A DNA stretch of 64,000 bases from Pseudomonas syringae CC1557 (GCF_000452705.1 NZ_CP007014.1:4279501-4343500); one strand, 5' to 3'; counted from the first letter of the stretch, positions 33,926 through 44,454 are shown. The notes: generated by a model not told the origin, from the letters alone. Made by a program: numbers and translations.

Positions 33926-35061
33926 AGTTTCTCCGCAGCCTGACGCAAGGTTTCTTCCTGCTTGGCAAAGCAGAGACGAATCAGGCGCTGTCCCGGCGGT
34001 GGGCTCTGATAGAACACGGAGATGGGAATGCTCGCCACGCCATGCTCGCGGGTCATCCACAGCGCCATATCCACGTCATTGAGATCAGGCCTGATCTGCG
34101 AGTAATCCACCAACTGGAAATAGGTGCCACCCACCGGTTTGAAGCTGAAACGAGAATCGGCCAGTTGGCTACAGAAGAAATCCCGCTTGGCCTGATAGAA
34201 CCCAGGCAGCTCATCGACATGCTCAGGATGCTCGGCCATGAAGTCGGCCAGCGCATATTGCAACGGCGTCACTCCGCAGAAGCTCACGTACTGGTGGACT
34301 TTGCGCAACTCGGCGGTCAGCGCTGGCGGCGCGACCACGTAGCCGGTTTTCCAACCAGTGACGTGGTAGGTCTTGCCGAACGAGCTGACCACAAACGCAC
34401 GTTGATACAACTCCTCGTGATCCAGCACGCTGACATGACTGAGACCATCAAATACCAGGTGTTCGTACACCTCGTCGCTGAGCAGATAGATATCGCGACC
34501 GGCGATCAGCGCCGCCAGGAGATCCAGCTCGGCGCGGCTGATCAATGCGCCGCTCGGGTTGTGCGGGCTGTTGATGACGATCATGCGCGTACGCGGGCTG
34601 AGCGCATCGGTCAGTTTCTGCCAGTCGATGGAGAAATCATCCGGCCCCAACTGCACGTGTACACAACGCCCACCGGCCAGCTCGACGGCAGGCTCGTAGC
34701 TGTCGTAACAGGGATCAAAAATGATCACTTCGTCACCGGGGCGAATGACCGAATGAATTGCACAGAAGATCGCCTGGGTCGCGCCGGGCGTGATGGTGAT
34801 TTCGCTGTCCGGGTTAATCTCACGTCCATAGCTGCGGGCAATCTTGGCCGCAACCTGCTGACGAAGTGCTGGCAGCCCGGTCATCGGCGAATATTGGTTA
34901 TGGCCTTGAGTGACATGGCGGCAAACCGCATCGCGCAGTGCCTGCGGTCCGTCAAAGTCGGGAAACCCCTGGGACAGGTTGATGGCCCCGGTTTCCGCGG
35001 CCAGCTGTGACATGACGGTGAAGATAGTGGTGCCCACGTTGGGCAACTTGCTGTCGATCAT
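33913..35061 (-). CDS. methionine/glutamine aminotransferase (YbdL-like)
   Basis: This 382-residue class I/II PLP aminotransferase has its PLP lysine in SSFGKTYHVTGWK, the NSPHNPSG cofactor motif and the YLLSDEVYEH segment. It resembles YbdL, which prefers methionine and other large amino acids and uses keto acids such as 4-methylthio-2-oxobutyrate, so a role in methionine salvage is likely. The ATG at 35061 is used because AAAGGG stands just before it. The alternative six codons upstream would be a TTG. It overlaps the downstream omega-amidase gene. Confidence 0.85.
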   Translation of the reverse strand: MIDSKLPNVGTTIFTVMSQLAAETGAINLSQGFPDFDGPQALRDAVCRHVTQGHNQYSPMTGLPALRQQVAAKIARSYGREINPDSEITITPGATQAIFCAIHSVIRPGDEVIIFDPCYDSYEPAVELAGGRCVHVQLGPDDFSIDWQKLTDALSPRTRMIVINSPHNPSGALISRAELDLLAALIAGRDIYLLSDEVYEHLVFDGLSHVSVLDHEELYQRAFVVSSFGKTYHVTGWKTGYVVAPPALTAELRKVHQYVSFCGVTPLQYALADFMAEHPEHVDELPGFYQAKRDFFCSQLADSRFSFKPVGGTYFQLVDYSQIRPDLNDVDMALWMTREHGVASIPISVFYQSPPPGQRLIRLCFAKQEETLRQAAEKLCAI

Positions 35062-35134
35062 GGAACCCTTTCCCTGCAATCACTCCGCAACCAAAACGGC
35101 CCGGGCCAAGCAGAATAGCGCATAAAACAAACAC

Positions 35135-35160
35135 AAAAAAAGGCGCCGAAGCGCCTTTTT
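35135..35160 (-). terminator. rho-independent terminator of der
   Basis: On the minus strand GGCGC-TTCG-GGCGCC-type arms with a UUCG tetraloop run into seven T residues, 13 bases beyond the der stop. The flanking A-run also makes it usable on the plus strand. Confidence 0.9.
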
Positions 35161-35172
35161 CCAGATGCTGAC

Positions 35173-36639
35173 TCAGCGCTTGTCGCGGCGCTTCTTGTCG
35201 GCTTTCTTGTGGTGCGACATCATTCGACGCTTCTTGTTGACCTGACGGTCAGTCAGCGTGTTCTTGTTGCCTTCATACGGGTTCTCGCCACCCTTGAACT
35301 CGATACGGATCGGCGTACCGACCAGTTTGAGCACGCGGCGATAGGTGTTTTCCAGGTAACGAACGTAGGACTTCGGTACTTTCTCGACCTGGTTACCGTG
35401 GATCACGATGAGCGGCGGGTTGGCGCCACCCAGGTGAGCGTAACGCAGTTTGATGCGGCGGCTGCCGACCATCGGTGGCGCATGCTCGCTGACCGCGTCT
35501 TCGAGGATCTGGGTCAGACGGCTGGTCGGCCAGCGTGTTACCGCAGACTTGAACGAGTTCTGCACCGACTGATACAGGTTACCCACCCCCGTGCCGTGCA
35601 AGGCCGAGATGAAGTGGATGTCTGCGAAGTCGACGAAGAACAACCGGCGTTCCAGCTCGATCTTCACGAAGTCACGTTCGCCCGGCGTCATGCCGTCCCA
35701 CTTGTTCAGCGCAATGACCAGCGCACGGCCGGCTTCGAGTGCGAAGCCCAGCAGGTTCAGGTCGTGATCGACCACACCTTCGCGCGCATCCATCACGAAG
35801 ATCACCACGTTGGCGTCCTTGATGGCCTGCAGCGTCTTGACCACAGAGAACTTTTCGACTTCTTCGTGGATCTTGCCGCGCTTGCGCACACCGGCGGTGT
35901 CGATCAGCGTGTACTTCTCTTCGTTACGCTCGAAGGGAATGTAGATGCTGTCGCGAGTGGTGCCTGGCTCGTCATAGACGATAACCCGGTCTTCACCGAG
36001 CATGCGGTTGACCAGCGTCGACTTGCCAACGTTTGGACGACCAATGATCGCGATCTTGATGCCGTCTTTTTCGCTCGGGCCGGGAATGCGCTTGGCTTCC
36101 TGACCTTCGGCGACTTCCTCGACTTCACCTTCTTCAAGTTCGTCTTCGTCCTTGGGGAATTCCCGCAGGGCGATTTCGAGCATCTGCGAGATGCCGCGAC
36201 CGTGGGCACCGGCGACCGGAATGGCGTCGCCCAGCCCCATCGGGCTGAACTCGGCACGTGCCAGGTTCTCGTCGATGTTGTCGATCTTGTTGGCAACCAC
36301 ATAGGAACGCTTGTTGCGCTTGCGCAGGTGCTCGCCAATCATCTGGTCAGCGGCGGTATAACCTGCACGGGCATCCACCAGAAACAGCACCACATCGGCT
36401 TCTTCAATGGCCAGCAGCGACTGCTCGGCCATTTTTTCGTCCATGCCATGCTCGTCACCGGAAATACCGCCGGTGTCGATCAGAATATAGGAGCGCCCTT
36501 GCCACTTCGCCTCTCCGTATTGGCGATCACGGGTAAGACCGGACAGATCGCCGACGATGGCGTCACGAGTCCTGGTCAGGCGATTGAACATGGTGGACTT
36601 GCCGACGTTCGGTCGACCCACCAGGGCGATTACGGGAAC
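35173..36639 (-). CDS. der: ribosome biogenesis GTPase Der
   Basis: This is a 488-residue protein with two tandem GTPase domains. The P-loops are [12 protein letters not shown] near residue 8 and [12 protein letters not shown] near residue 200. NKID and NKWD specificity motifs and a C-terminal KH-like domain with a lysine-rich tail are also present. Der assists 50S subunit assembly. The ATG at 36639 has GGAG six bases upstream, while a GTG five codons earlier lacks support. The linker between the G domains carries a strongly acidic insert ([13 protein letters not shown]). It follows bamB but is separated from it by a stack of four hairpins. Confidence 0.96.
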   Translation of the reverse strand, partial: VPVIALVGRPNVGKSTMFNRLTRTRDAIVGDLSGLTRDRQYGEAKWQGRSYILIDTGGISGDEHGMDEKMAEQSLLAIEEADVVLFLVDARAGYTAADQMIGEHLRKRNKRSYVVANKIDNIDENLARAEFSPMGLGDAIPVAGAHGRGISQMLEIALREFPKDEDELEEGEVEEVAEGQEAKRIPGPSEKDGIKIAIIGRPNVGKSTLVNRMLGEDRVIVYDEPGTTRDSIYIPFERNEEKYTLIDTAGVRKRGKIHEEVEKFSVVKTLQAIKDANVVIFVMDAREGVVDHDLNLLGFALEAGRALVIALNKWDGMTPGERDFVKIELERRLFFVDFADIHFISALHGTGVGNLYQSVQNSFKSAVTRWPTSRLTQILEDAVSEHAPPMVGSRRIKLRYAHLGGANPPLIVIHGNQVEKVPKSYVRYLENTYRRVLKLVGTPIRIEFKGGENPYEGNKNTLTDRQVNKKRRMMSHHKKADKKRRDKR

Positions 36640-36678
36640 CATGCGGCTCTCCACTTCGTTATTTCAGAAAATACAAAA

Positions 36679-36697
36679 GCCGCTGCAAGGCAGCGGC
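36679..36697 (-). terminator. terminator-like hairpin before der
   Basis: GCCGCTG and CAGCGGC form a 7-base stem with a 5-base loop. On the minus strand this is followed by TTTTGTATTTT. It is the last of four hairpins between bamB and der and lies only about 40 bases from the der ATG. Confidence 0.7.
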
Positions 36698-36708
36698 CGG
36701 AGTTCGGA

Positions 36709-36770
36709 GCAGCGTCCGAAGACGCTGCAGCCTTGCCGAAGCAAGGTCACCCGGGGCCATAAGCCCCGGG
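36709..36770 (-). other. three tandem hairpins after bamB
   Basis: In transcript order these are an 8-base stem with a 5-base loop (36750-36770), a 6-base stem with a UUCG loop (36731-36746) and an 8-base stem with a UUCG loop (36709-36728). All stems are perfect. With the terminator-like hairpin at 36679-36697 they fill almost the entire bamB-der spacer. Confidence 0.75.
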
Positions 36771-36779
36771 CATGGACAC

Positions 36780-37934
36780 TTATTGCTTGATGGTCAGGGC
36801 TTCCAGTTTGCCGCTGTTGCCATACACGTAAATCATGTCTCCAACCACCAGCGGACGGGCACGCAAGCCATCGCTGTCGATGCGCTCGCGACCGACAAAA
36901 CGACCGTCCACCTGGCTCAACAGGTGAAGGTAGCCTTCCATGTCACCGACCGCGATATAGCTGGAATACACTTCCGGCGCGCCCAACTGGCGGCGAGCCA
37001 GCGACTCGTTGCTCCACAAGGCGGAGGACGAACGCTCGTCGATGCCTTCGACAGTGCCGGAGGCCAACGTGGCATAAACGCTACCAAAGCCCTGGGCGAC
37101 GCCCGAGTAGCTGGAGGCATCGCGCTGCCAGAGTACCCGACCGCTTTCCAGTTCAAGACCGGCAATGCGGCCCTGATAGGTAGCGACGTACAGTGTACCG
37201 CCGGAGAGCAGCAGCCCACCGTCGATATCAACCACACGATCCAGTTCCGAGCGACCTTGCGGTACGGCTACGCGCTGTTCCCAGACCGGTACGCCATTGG
37301 AAATATCCAGTGCGACCACCTTGCCGGTCGACAACCCGGCGACGGCGAGGCGGTTGGTGGCGAGCGGAGCACCCGTACCACGCAGGGTCAGCACCGCTGG
37401 TGTGCTTTCATAGATCCACAACTGCGAACCGCTGGAAGCGTCGAAACCGACGATGCGGTCATCCTGGGTCTGAACGACCACGACACTGCCATTGGTCGCA
37501 GGCGGAGCCAGCACTTCGCTGGTCACGCGAGCGCGCCACTTTTCTTCACCGGTCGTAGCGTCCATGGCCACGACTTCACCCTTGAGGGTGCCGATCATGA
37601 CCAGGCCGTAACCTACGCCGACAGCGCCGGATACAGGAAGATCGAGATCTTTCTTCCAGATCACGTCACCGGTCAGACGATCAAGCGACACCACTTCGCC
37701 AGTGACGTCAGACGCATAGATGCGGTCGCCGTCGATGGCCGGAACCAGCATGTTGTAGGTTTTGCCCTGGCCGTCTCCGATCGAGCGGCTCCACTGCTTG
37801 TGCAGAACCACCTCTTCCTTGAAGTCGGTCAGCTCGGCCGGAGGCAATTCCTTCTTGCTGTTGCTGCTGCAACCCGCGGCCAGAATGGCCAGAGCCAGCA
37901 ATGCTGCATGTTTCCAACGAATCACGTCACGCAT
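36780..37934 (-). CDS. bamB: outer membrane assembly lipoprotein BamB
   Basis: This 384-residue lipoprotein has the lipobox LAAGC at about residue 22 and an eight-bladed beta-propeller built of PQQ-like repeats (for example GDVIWKKDLDLPVSGAVGVG). BamB helps BamA fold outer-membrane proteins. The ATG at 37934 overlaps the end of the yfgM gene by 8 bases, indicating coupling. Length and order (yfgM-bamB-der) are standard. Confidence 0.94.
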   Translation of the reverse strand: MRDVIRWKHAALLALAILAAGCSSNSKKELPPAELTDFKEEVVLHKQWSRSIGDGQGKTYNMLVPAIDGDRIYASDVTGEVVSLDRLTGDVIWKKDLDLPVSGAVGVGYGLVMIGTLKGEVVAMDATTGEEKWRARVTSEVLAPPATNGSVVVVQTQDDRIVGFDASSGSQLWIYESTPAVLTLRGTGAPLATNRLAVAGLSTGKVVALDISNGVPVWEQRVAVPQGRSELDRVVDIDGGLLLSGGTLYVATYQGRIAGLELESGRVLWQRDASSYSGVAQGFGSVYATLASGTVEGIDERSSSALWSNESLARRQLGAPEVYSSYIAVGDMEGYLHLLSQVDGRFVGRERIDSDGLRARPLVVGDMIYVYGNSGKLEALTIKQ

Positions 37935-38568
37935 CCCCTTTCGCCAGATCGTCGAGCTTCATTTGCAGGCCACCGACTGCTGCGTCTTCGGACAGAGCAG
38001 ATTTGGCCTTTTGGTATGCAGCATGTGCCTCGTCGGTACGACCCAACTGTACCAGCAGGTCACCCTTGAGTTCTTCGCGGCTCGCGAGGAACGCCTTGTC
38101 GGCATCTCCGTCAAGCAGTTTCAATGCGTCATCGGTCTTGTTCTGCGCAGCCAGCACGCGAGCCAGACGCTGACGAGCAATTTCGGCCAGTGTGTCGTTG
38201 GCCGGTTTGTCCGTCACGGTTTTCAATTCAGCCGCTGCGTCATCCAGCTTGCCCGCGTCAACCGCCACCTTGGCGACGAACAGGCTACCGAACTGAGCAT
38301 AGGTAGTGCCACCGAATTCGCTTTTCAGCTTGCCGGACAACTCGGCAACGCGTGCGGTATCGGCCTGACCACTTGGCGTCAGAGCGGTTTCCAGCAACTG
38401 CTGATAAAGCATCGAGGCGCCTTGCGACTGGCTGGTCTGATACCTGTGCCAGAACTGCCAGCCCAAGACCACGACCACTGCCAGCAAACCACCAGTCAGC
38501 AAAGGCTTACCGTTGCGCTGCCACCAGTCCTTCATTACCGCCAGCTCTTCATCTTCGGTACCCGACAC
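37927..38568 (-). CDS. yfgM: YfgM-like ancillary SecYEG translocon subunit
   Basis: This 213-residue inner-membrane protein has one N-terminal transmembrane helix (LLTGGLLAVVVVLGWQFW) and a periplasmic TPR-like domain. YfgM associates with SecYEG and the chaperone PpiD in E. coli. I choose a GTG start at 38568 (VSGTEDEELAVMKDWW) because AGGAG sits 7 bases before it and the family begins here. The longer frame up to 38610 would overlap the space after hisS. It is coupled to bamB. Confidence 0.9.
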   Translation of the reverse strand: MSGTEDEELAVMKDWWQRNGKPLLTGGLLAVVVVLGWQFWHRYQTSQSQGASMLYQQLLETALTPSGQADTARVAELSGKLKSEFGGTTYAQFGSLFVAKVAVDAGKLDDAAAELKTVTDKPANDTLAEIARQRLARVLAAQNKTDDALKLLDGDADKAFLASREELKGDLLVQLGRTDEAHAAYQKAKSALSEDAAVGGLQMKLDDLAKGDA

Positions 38569-38606
38569 CCCAATACTCCTATTCGCTAAACGGCTGTTAA
38601 TCAGTT

Positions 38607-39896
38607 TCAACCCTGCACGGCGCAGGAGGCCAGGTGCTCTGACAGAGCATCCCAGGCAATATTTTGTTGTTCGCCCTGACCACGCAGGGGTTTGACGCCA
38701 ATAACCTTTGCAGCCAGTTCTTCTTCGCCAAGGATCAAGGCATACAGCGCACCGCTCTTGTCGGCTTTCTTGAACTGACTCTTGAAGCTGCCGGCACCGG
38801 CGTTGACCTGCAAACGCAGATTCGGCACCTGATCACGGACCTTCTCGGCCAGGGTCAGTGCAGCCAGTTCGGCGGCTTCGCCAAAGGCACACAGATAGAC
38901 GTCGACCTGACGAGCAATCTCTTCCGGGACCTGCTCCAGCGTCTCAAGCAACAGCACCAGACGCTCGATACCCATTGCGAAGCCGACACCCGCAGTCGGC
39001 TTGCCACCCATCTGTTCGACCAGACCATCATAGCGGCCGCCTGCACAGACAGTGCCCTGAGCGCCCAATTGATCGGTGACCCATTCGAAAACGGTCTTGC
39101 TGTAGTAGTCCAGCCCGCGTACCAGCTTCGGGTTGATGACGTAGGGAATGCCAGCCGCATCCAGACGCGCCTTGAGGCCTTCGAAATGGAGCCGCGATTC
39201 GTCGTCCAGATAGTCTGCCAGCTTTGGTGCATCGACCAGCACAGCCTGGGTTTCAGGATGCTTGGTGTCCAGCACGCGCAGCGGGTTGGTCTTCAGGCGA
39301 CGCTGGCTGTCTTCGTCCAGTTGATCGAGGTGCGCCGAGAGAAACTCGACCAGCGCATCACGATAGCGGGCACGCGCTTCGCTGGTGCCCAGACTGTTCA
39401 GCTCAAGCTTGACCGCATTGCGAATGCCCAGCAGGCCCCACAGGCGCCAGGTCATGACGATCAGTTCAGCATCGATGTCCGGACCGTCGAGATTGAAGAC
39501 TTCCACGCCGATCTGGTGAAACTGGCGATAGCGACCCTTTTGCGGACGCTCATGGCGGAACATCGGCCCGATATACCAGAGCTTCTGAACCTGGCCACCG
39601 CCGGTAATGCCATGCTCAAGTACTGCACGCACGCAGGCAGCAGTGCCTTCCGGGCGCAGGGTCAGAGAATCACCGTTGCGATCAGCAAAGGTGTACATCT
39701 CTTTCTCGACGATATCGGTCACTTCACCGATTGAGCGCTTGAACAGATCGGTGAACTCGACGATAGGCATGCGAATCTGCCGATAACCGTAGTTATCCAG
39801 CAGGCGCGAGACAGTGCCCTCGAAATGGCGCCACAGCGGCGTCTGCTCGGGCAGAATGTCGTTCATGCCACGAATGGCTTGTAGAGACTTACTCAC
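38607..39896 (-). CDS. hisS: histidyl-tRNA synthetase
   Basis: This 429-residue class II aminoacyl-tRNA synthetase attaches histidine to tRNA-His. The class II motif 2 ([20 protein letters not shown]) and the two histidine-specific motifs ([15 protein letters not shown] and [14 protein letters not shown]) are present, with a C-terminal anticodon-binding domain. The start codon is GTG ([16 protein letters not shown]). It lies 22 bases after ispG and about 38 bases before yfgM in the same run. Confidence 0.96.
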   Translation of the reverse strand: MSKSLQAIRGMNDILPEQTPLWRHFEGTVSRLLDNYGYRQIRMPIVEFTDLFKRSIGEVTDIVEKEMYTFADRNGDSLTLRPEGTAACVRAVLEHGITGGGQVQKLWYIGPMFRHERPQKGRYRQFHQIGVEVFNLDGPDIDAELIVMTWRLWGLLGIRNAVKLELNSLGTSEARARYRDALVEFLSAHLDQLDEDSQRRLKTNPLRVLDTKHPETQAVLVDAPKLADYLDDESRLHFEGLKARLDAAGIPYVINPKLVRGLDYYSKTVFEWVTDQLGAQGTVCAGGRYDGLVEQMGGKPTAGVGFAMGIERLVLLLETLEQVPEEIARQVDVYLCAFGEAAELAALTLAEKVRDQVPNLRLQVNAGAGSFKSQFKKADKSGALYALILGEEELAAKVIGVKPLRGQGEQQNIAWDALSEHLASCAVQG

Positions 39897-39918
39897 AGAA
39901 AATCCTTAGCAATCCTGG

Positions 39919-41028
39919 TTAGCCGCGCACGATGACCGATGCATCAGCTTCGACCTTTTCGGCCGCTTTCTTGCGAATCAAGCGTTCAAGCTCGTCCACA
40001 AGATTGTCGTTGGTCAGTTTCTGCGCTGGCTTACCGTCGATGTAGATCAGGTTCGGCGTACCACCCGTGAGGCCGATATGCGCCTCCTTGGCTTCGCCGG
40101 GGCCGTTGACCACACAACCGATGACCGCAACATCAAGCGGCACCAGCAAATCTTCGAGACGACCTTCAAGCTCGTTCATGGTCTTGACCACATCGAAGTT
40201 CTGCCGCGAGCAGCTCGGGCAGGCGATGAAGTTGATCCCACGGGAACGAAGGCGCAACGATTTGAGAATGTCGTACCCAACTTTCACCTCTTCGACCGGG
40301 TCAGCGGCCAGCGAGATGCGGATAGTATCGCCGATCCCCTCAGCAAGCAGCATACCGAGGCCGACAGCCGATTTTACGGTACCGGAGCGCAGGCCGCCCG
40401 CTTCAGTGATGCCCAGATGCAGCGGCTGGACAATCTCTTTGGCGAGCAGACGATAGGCCGCGACGGCCATGAACACGTCGGAGGCTTTCACGCTGACCTT
40501 GAAGTCCTGAAAATTCAGGCGTTCCAGGTGTTCGACATGGCGCAGCGCGGATTCGACCAGCGCTTCCGGCGTAGGCTCGCCGTACTTCTTTTGCAGGTCT
40601 TTTTCCAGCGAACCAGCATTGACGCCGATGCGGATCGGAATACCACGGTCACGCGCTGCATCAACGACTGCACGCACACGGTCTTCACGACCAATGTTGC
40701 CAGGGTTGATGCGCAGGCAGTCGACGCCCAGCTCCGCCACACGAAGTGCGATCCGATGGTCGAAATGAATATCCGCGACCAATGGCACCTTGACCAGTTG
40801 CTTGATGCGGCCAAATGCCTCGGCAGCGTCCATGTCGGGGACGGACACCCGCACAATATCGACGCCTGCTGCTTCCAGACGATTGATCTGGGCAACGGTG
40901 GCAGCCACATCGTTGGTGTCGCTGTTGGTCATGCTCTGTACAGCAATCGGCGAATCACCACCGACCGGTACAGAACCGACCCAGATTTTACGGGAGACGC
41001 GACGCTTGATCGGAGATTCACCGTGCAT
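39919..41028 (-). CDS. ispG: 4-hydroxy-3-methylbut-2-enyl diphosphate synthase (flavodoxin)
   Basis: This is a 369-residue [4Fe-4S] enzyme of the MEP isoprenoid pathway that converts methylerythritol cyclodiphosphate to HMBPP. The cluster cysteines lie in [12 protein letters not shown] and GCVVNGPGE. The N-terminal TIM barrel includes [12 protein letters not shown] and RINPGNIG. It begins 3 bases after the rodZ-like gene. It depends on the Isc system encoded from 44.5 kb. Confidence 0.96.
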   Translation of the reverse strand: MHGESPIKRRVSRKIWVGSVPVGGDSPIAVQSMTNSDTNDVAATVAQINRLEAAGVDIVRVSVPDMDAAEAFGRIKQLVKVPLVADIHFDHRIALRVAELGVDCLRINPGNIGREDRVRAVVDAARDRGIPIRIGVNAGSLEKDLQKKYGEPTPEALVESALRHVEHLERLNFQDFKVSVKASDVFMAVAAYRLLAKEIVQPLHLGITEAGGLRSGTVKSAVGLGMLLAEGIGDTIRISLAADPVEEVKVGYDILKSLRLRSRGINFIACPSCSRQNFDVVKTMNELEGRLEDLLVPLDVAVIGCVVNGPGEAKEAHIGLTGGTPNLIYIDGKPAQKLTNDNLVDELERLIRKKAAEKVEADASVIVRG

Positions 41029-41031
41029 GAT

Positions 41032-42036
41032 TTATTGCCCCAGCTTCAGGCGAGCAGTTTCGCCACTGGTGAAAGGTGCGACGTCTACCGCTTGGCCGTT
41101 GTAGCTGACCTGCGCACCGCGGGCGAAGCCCAGACGCAAGGTCAGGGGCGGCTTGCCGCTGACATCGAGGGTTTCACCCTTGCGCTTCAGACCACTGACC
41201 AGCACCTTGCCGTTACCGTCAGTCAACTGAGTCCAGCAATCGGCAACGAATTGCACGGAGACCTGACCAGCACCAGCAATGGCGGGTGCTGGTTGCTCAG
41301 CAGGCGTCGTCGGCATGGACGGCACGTTCGGCGAAGCAATGGGCGCTTGCGCAGTGCTGGCAGGCGGCGTGACGGCAGCAGGCGTTTGTGCTTGCGCAGC
41401 GGAATGATTGGTAACGCCCGCAGCCGGAGCCGCAGGTGCCGCGCTAGGCGCTTCACTGGCGGGTGCGCCGGTATTCAACGGCAGCGAGGTCTGCCCGGAA
41501 GCCGGTACTTCGGCGACCGGAGCTTCTTCCGGTTCGTCCAACGGGTGAATCTGGGTGGTGCCGTCGGCACTTTCGACTTCGACGTGCTCCATGTTCAGGC
41601 CGGACTGATCCTTGCCACGCAAGGAAGCCTGATCCTGCCACCAGACGAAGCCGCCGCCCACCAGCACCACCAGCAACAAAAGGCTGACGATACGCAAAAT
41701 ATTGTGGGACAGCCTGACCGGCTCTTCGATACGCCCCAACGCGTGGACCGAACTGCCTTTGCCGTCGGTCCCGGTGTACTGGTCAAACTGTTCGACCAGC
41801 GCTGCCTGATCGAGCTCCAGCAGTTTGGCGTAGGCACGCACGTACCCCCGGGCGAACGTATGCCCAGGCAGTTTTTCAAAATTGCCGTTCTCCAGATTGC
41901 TCAGGGAAGACACGGTTAGGTTCAGCCTCAAAGCCACATCTGGCAGCGACCAGCTCCTGCTCTCGCGGGCCTGGCGCAGGGTTTCTCCAGGATTCACGCG
42001 GGTGGTTGCCACAACTTCGGGATGCGCCGCTTTCAT
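41032..42036 (-). CDS. rodZ: RodZ-like cytoskeletal membrane protein
   Basis: This 334-residue protein starts with a cytoplasmic helix-turn-helix domain (GETLRQARESRSWSLPDVAL...LTVSSLSNLENG). A single transmembrane helix (ILRIVSLLLLVVLVGGGFVW, residues about 113-132) follows, then a long Pro/Ala-rich periplasmic linker and a C-terminal DUF4115 domain. RodZ links MreB to the elongation machinery and keeps rod shape. Two ATGs stand side by side; the second (42036) is better spaced from GGAG. The gene overlaps the stop of pilF. Confidence 0.9.
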   Translation of the reverse strand: MKAAHPEVVATTRVNPGETLRQARESRSWSLPDVALRLNLTVSSLSNLENGNFEKLPGHTFARGYVRAYAKLLELDQAALVEQFDQYTGTDGKGSSVHALGRIEEPVRLSHNILRIVSLLLLVVLVGGGFVWWQDQASLRGKDQSGLNMEHVEVESADGTTQIHPLDEPEEAPVAEVPASGQTSLPLNTGAPASEAPSAAPAAPAAGVTNHSAAQAQTPAAVTPPASTAQAPIASPNVPSMPTTPAEQPAPAIAGAGQVSVQFVADCWTQLTDGNGKVLVSGLKRKGETLDVSGKPPLTLRLGFARGAQVSYNGQAVDVAPFTSGETARLKLGQ

Positions 42037-42794
42037 CATTGCTCCGACAGGTATTGCTGATATTCCGGCGTACCGGGATAGAGTCTTTTCAATAGCAGAC
42101 CAAGACTGGCCGCCTTGTTGCGATCATCATAGATCTTCGCCAAGCGAGCACCGAGTAATAGACTACGTGCATTTTGCTCGCTGAGCTGGCTAAAACGGTC
42201 GTAATAATCGCGTGATGGCACATATTGCTTGTCCTCGTAGGACATTTGGGCCATTTCCAGCAAGGCTCGCGTCAGTCGGCGGTCAAGGCGCAGTGCCTTG
42301 GTGAACTGCTCACGAGCCTGATCGCGATTACCCAGTTTCAAAGAGGTCATGCCCAGGCTTTCGAACACCCGGGATCGCTCAGGATACAGATTGTCGGCAG
42401 CGGCCTGTTCGAAACGCTCGTAAGCTTCCTTGTAGCGCTTCTGCTCGTAGAGAAAGCTGCCGTAATTATTAACGATACGGGTGTCATTGTTGCTGGCGGA
42501 CAGCGCCTTGTGAAAGTACTGCTCGGCGAGTTCCGGTTCCATTTCCGTCTGGAACACCAGCGCCAGTGCAGCATTGGCCTGCGGATCGGAACTGTCGAGT
42601 TCAAGCGCTCTTTTCAGCGGGATCTTGGCACGCTCGGTCTGACCTTCCTGAAGGTAACCCAAGCCAAGCTGCACATACGCCCTGCGCGCCTCGTCGCGCC
42701 CCTGCTTGGTGGTCAGCGGATTGACGCTGCCCGTGGACACACAGGCCGTCAACAGCATGACAACACACAGTAAAAACAAGGCACGCACAGACAT
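42036..42794 (-). CDS. pilF: type IV pilus pilotin lipoprotein PilF/PilW
   Basis: This 252-residue outer-membrane lipoprotein has the lipobox LLTAC and six tetratricopeptide repeats (for example AYVQLGLGYLQEGQTERAKI). In P. aeruginosa PilF pilots the secretin PilQ to the outer membrane. It lies between rlmN and rodZ as is usual in Pseudomonas, with a 14-base gap from rlmN and an overlap with rodZ. Confidence 0.92.
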   Translation of the reverse strand: MSVRALFLLCVVMLLTACVSTGSVNPLTTKQGRDEARRAYVQLGLGYLQEGQTERAKIPLKRALELDSSDPQANAALALVFQTEMEPELAEQYFHKALSASNNDTRIVNNYGSFLYEQKRYKEAYERFEQAAADNLYPERSRVFESLGMTSLKLGNRDQAREQFTKALRLDRRLTRALLEMAQMSYEDKQYVPSRDYYDRFSQLSEQNARSLLLGARLAKIYDDRNKAASLGLLLKRLYPGTPEYQQYLSEQ

Positions 42795-42808
42795 GGAGTC
42801 CTTCCCGG

Positions 42809-43957
42809 TCAGGTTCTGGTCGCCGCGACCGGAGCCACATCGGCCTCGGAACTCAACTCACGCACGGCGATGTAGCGTTCGCTACGACGCGTGCGATCCA
42901 TCACCTGCCCGACCAGTTGGCCGCATGCAGCGTCAATGTCTTCACCACGCGTGGTACGCACAGTGACGTTATAACCAGCCTGATGCAACAAGTCCTGAAA
43001 ACGACGAATTGCGTTATTGCTGGGACGCTCGTATCCGGAGTGCGGGAACGGGTTAAACGGGATCAGGTTGATCTTGCACGGAGTGTCCTTGAGCAGCTCG
43101 ATCATCTCGACTGCGTGTTCAACCTGGTCGTTGATGTCCTTGAGCATCGTGTACTCGATGGTCAGCACGCGCTTTTCGCCCAGACTGGCCATGTAGCGAC
43201 GGCATGACTCAAGCAGCATCTGCAACGGGTATTTCTTGTTGATCGGTACCAGCTGGTTGCGCAGCGCGTCATTCGGCGCGTGCAGCGATAAAGCCAGCGA
43301 CACATCGATGTGCTTCGAAAGCTCATCGATCATCGGTACCACGCCGGAGGTGGACAACGTCACACGACGCTTGGAAATGCCATACCCCAGGTCATCCATC
43401 ATCAGATGCATGGCGGCAATGACATTGTCGAAGTTCAGCAGCGGCTCACCCATGCCCATCATCACCACGTTGGTGATGGCACGGTCGACGGTAGCCGGGA
43501 CGCTGCCAAAGGATTTGTTGGCAATCCACACCTGGCCGATCACTTCAGCGGCGGTGAGGTTGCTATTGAAACCTTGCTTGCCGGTGGAGCAGAAACTGCA
43601 ATCCAGGGCACAGCCCGCCTGGGACGAAACACACAAGGTGCCACGTTTACCCTGCGGAATGTAGACGGTCTCGACGCAGCTCCCGGACTCTACACGCACC
43701 ACCCATTTACGGGTGCCGTCGGTGGAGATGTCTTCGCTGACCACTTCAGGACCACGAACCTCGGCACAGGCCTTGAGCTTTTCGCGCAGGGCCTTGCTGA
43801 CATTCGTCATGGCGTCGAAATCATCGACGCCAAAGTGGTGAATCCACTTCATGACCTGACCGGCACGGAAGCGCTTCTCCCCGATAGAGTCGAAGAATTT
43901 CTCCATTTCCGGCTGAGTCAGACCCAGCAGGTTGGTTTTACCAGTCGATGCAATCAT
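42809..43957 (-). CDS. rlmN: 23S rRNA/tRNA adenine-C2 methyltransferase RlmN
   Basis: This 382-residue radical SAM methylase modifies A2503 of 23S rRNA and A37 of some tRNAs. The CxxxCxxC cluster motif is GCALDCSFC. The GEPLLNFD segment and the catalytic cysteine region near the C-terminus ([15 protein letters not shown]) are present. The ATG at 43957 is preceded by AAGGGTG. It needs a [4Fe-4S] cluster and lies close to the isc genes. Confidence 0.95.
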   Translation of the reverse strand: MIASTGKTNLLGLTQPEMEKFFDSIGEKRFRAGQVMKWIHHFGVDDFDAMTNVSKALREKLKACAEVRGPEVVSEDISTDGTRKWVVRVESGSCVETVYIPQGKRGTLCVSSQAGCALDCSFCSTGKQGFNSNLTAAEVIGQVWIANKSFGSVPATVDRAITNVVMMGMGEPLLNFDNVIAAMHLMMDDLGYGISKRRVTLSTSGVVPMIDELSKHIDVSLALSLHAPNDALRNQLVPINKKYPLQMLLESCRRYMASLGEKRVLTIEYTMLKDINDQVEHAVEMIELLKDTPCKINLIPFNPFPHSGYERPSNNAIRRFQDLLHQAGYNVTVRTTRGEDIDAACGQLVGQVMDRTRRSERYIAVRELSSEADVAPVAATRT

Positions 43958-43990
43958 GAATTCACCCTTCACTCGTTAGTCAAAAATGAC

Positions 43991-44416
43991 TTAGCGAGCG
44001 GTTACTTCAGTAGCGGCGAAGAAGTACGAGATTTCGCGAGCAGCGGCTGCTTCGGAATCGGAACCGTGTACAGCGTTGGCGTCGATGGAGTCAGCGAAAT
44101 CGGCGCGGATGGTGCCGGCAGCAGCTTCTTTAGGGTTGGTAGCACCCATCAGCTCGCGGTTCAGAGCGATAGCGTTTTCGCCTTCCAGAACCTGAACAAC
44201 AACCGGACCGGAGATCATGAAGGCAACCAGGTCACCGAAGAAACCACGGGCGCTGTGCTCAGCGTAGAAACCTTCAGCTTCAGCCTTCGACAGTTGCTTC
44301 AGCTTGGAAGCAACAACGCGCAGACCGGCTTTTTCAAAACGAGTGGTGATCTCGCCGATTACGTTCTTTGCAACGGCGTCAGGCTTGATGATGGAGAAAG
44401 TACGTTGAACAGCCAT
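43991..44416 (-). CDS. ndk: nucleoside diphosphate kinase
   Basis: This 141-residue enzyme equilibrates nucleoside di- and triphosphates. The N-terminal [16 protein letters not shown] motif (here [15 protein letters not shown]) and the [16 protein letters not shown] active-site segment with the phosphohistidine are intact. It is the first gene of the ndk-rlmN-pilF-rodZ-ispG-hisS-yfgM-bamB run and lies downstream of the isc terminator hairpin. Confidence 0.97.
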   Translation of the reverse strand: MAVQRTFSIIKPDAVAKNVIGEITTRFEKAGLRVVASKLKQLSKAEAEGFYAEHSARGFFGDLVAFMISGPVVVQVLEGENAIALNRELMGATNPKEAAAGTIRADFADSIDANAVHGSDSEAAAAREISYFFAATEVTAR

Positions 44417-44454
44417 GGTGAAACTCCAGAAACAGTGATTTAAGCGAAAAATTA

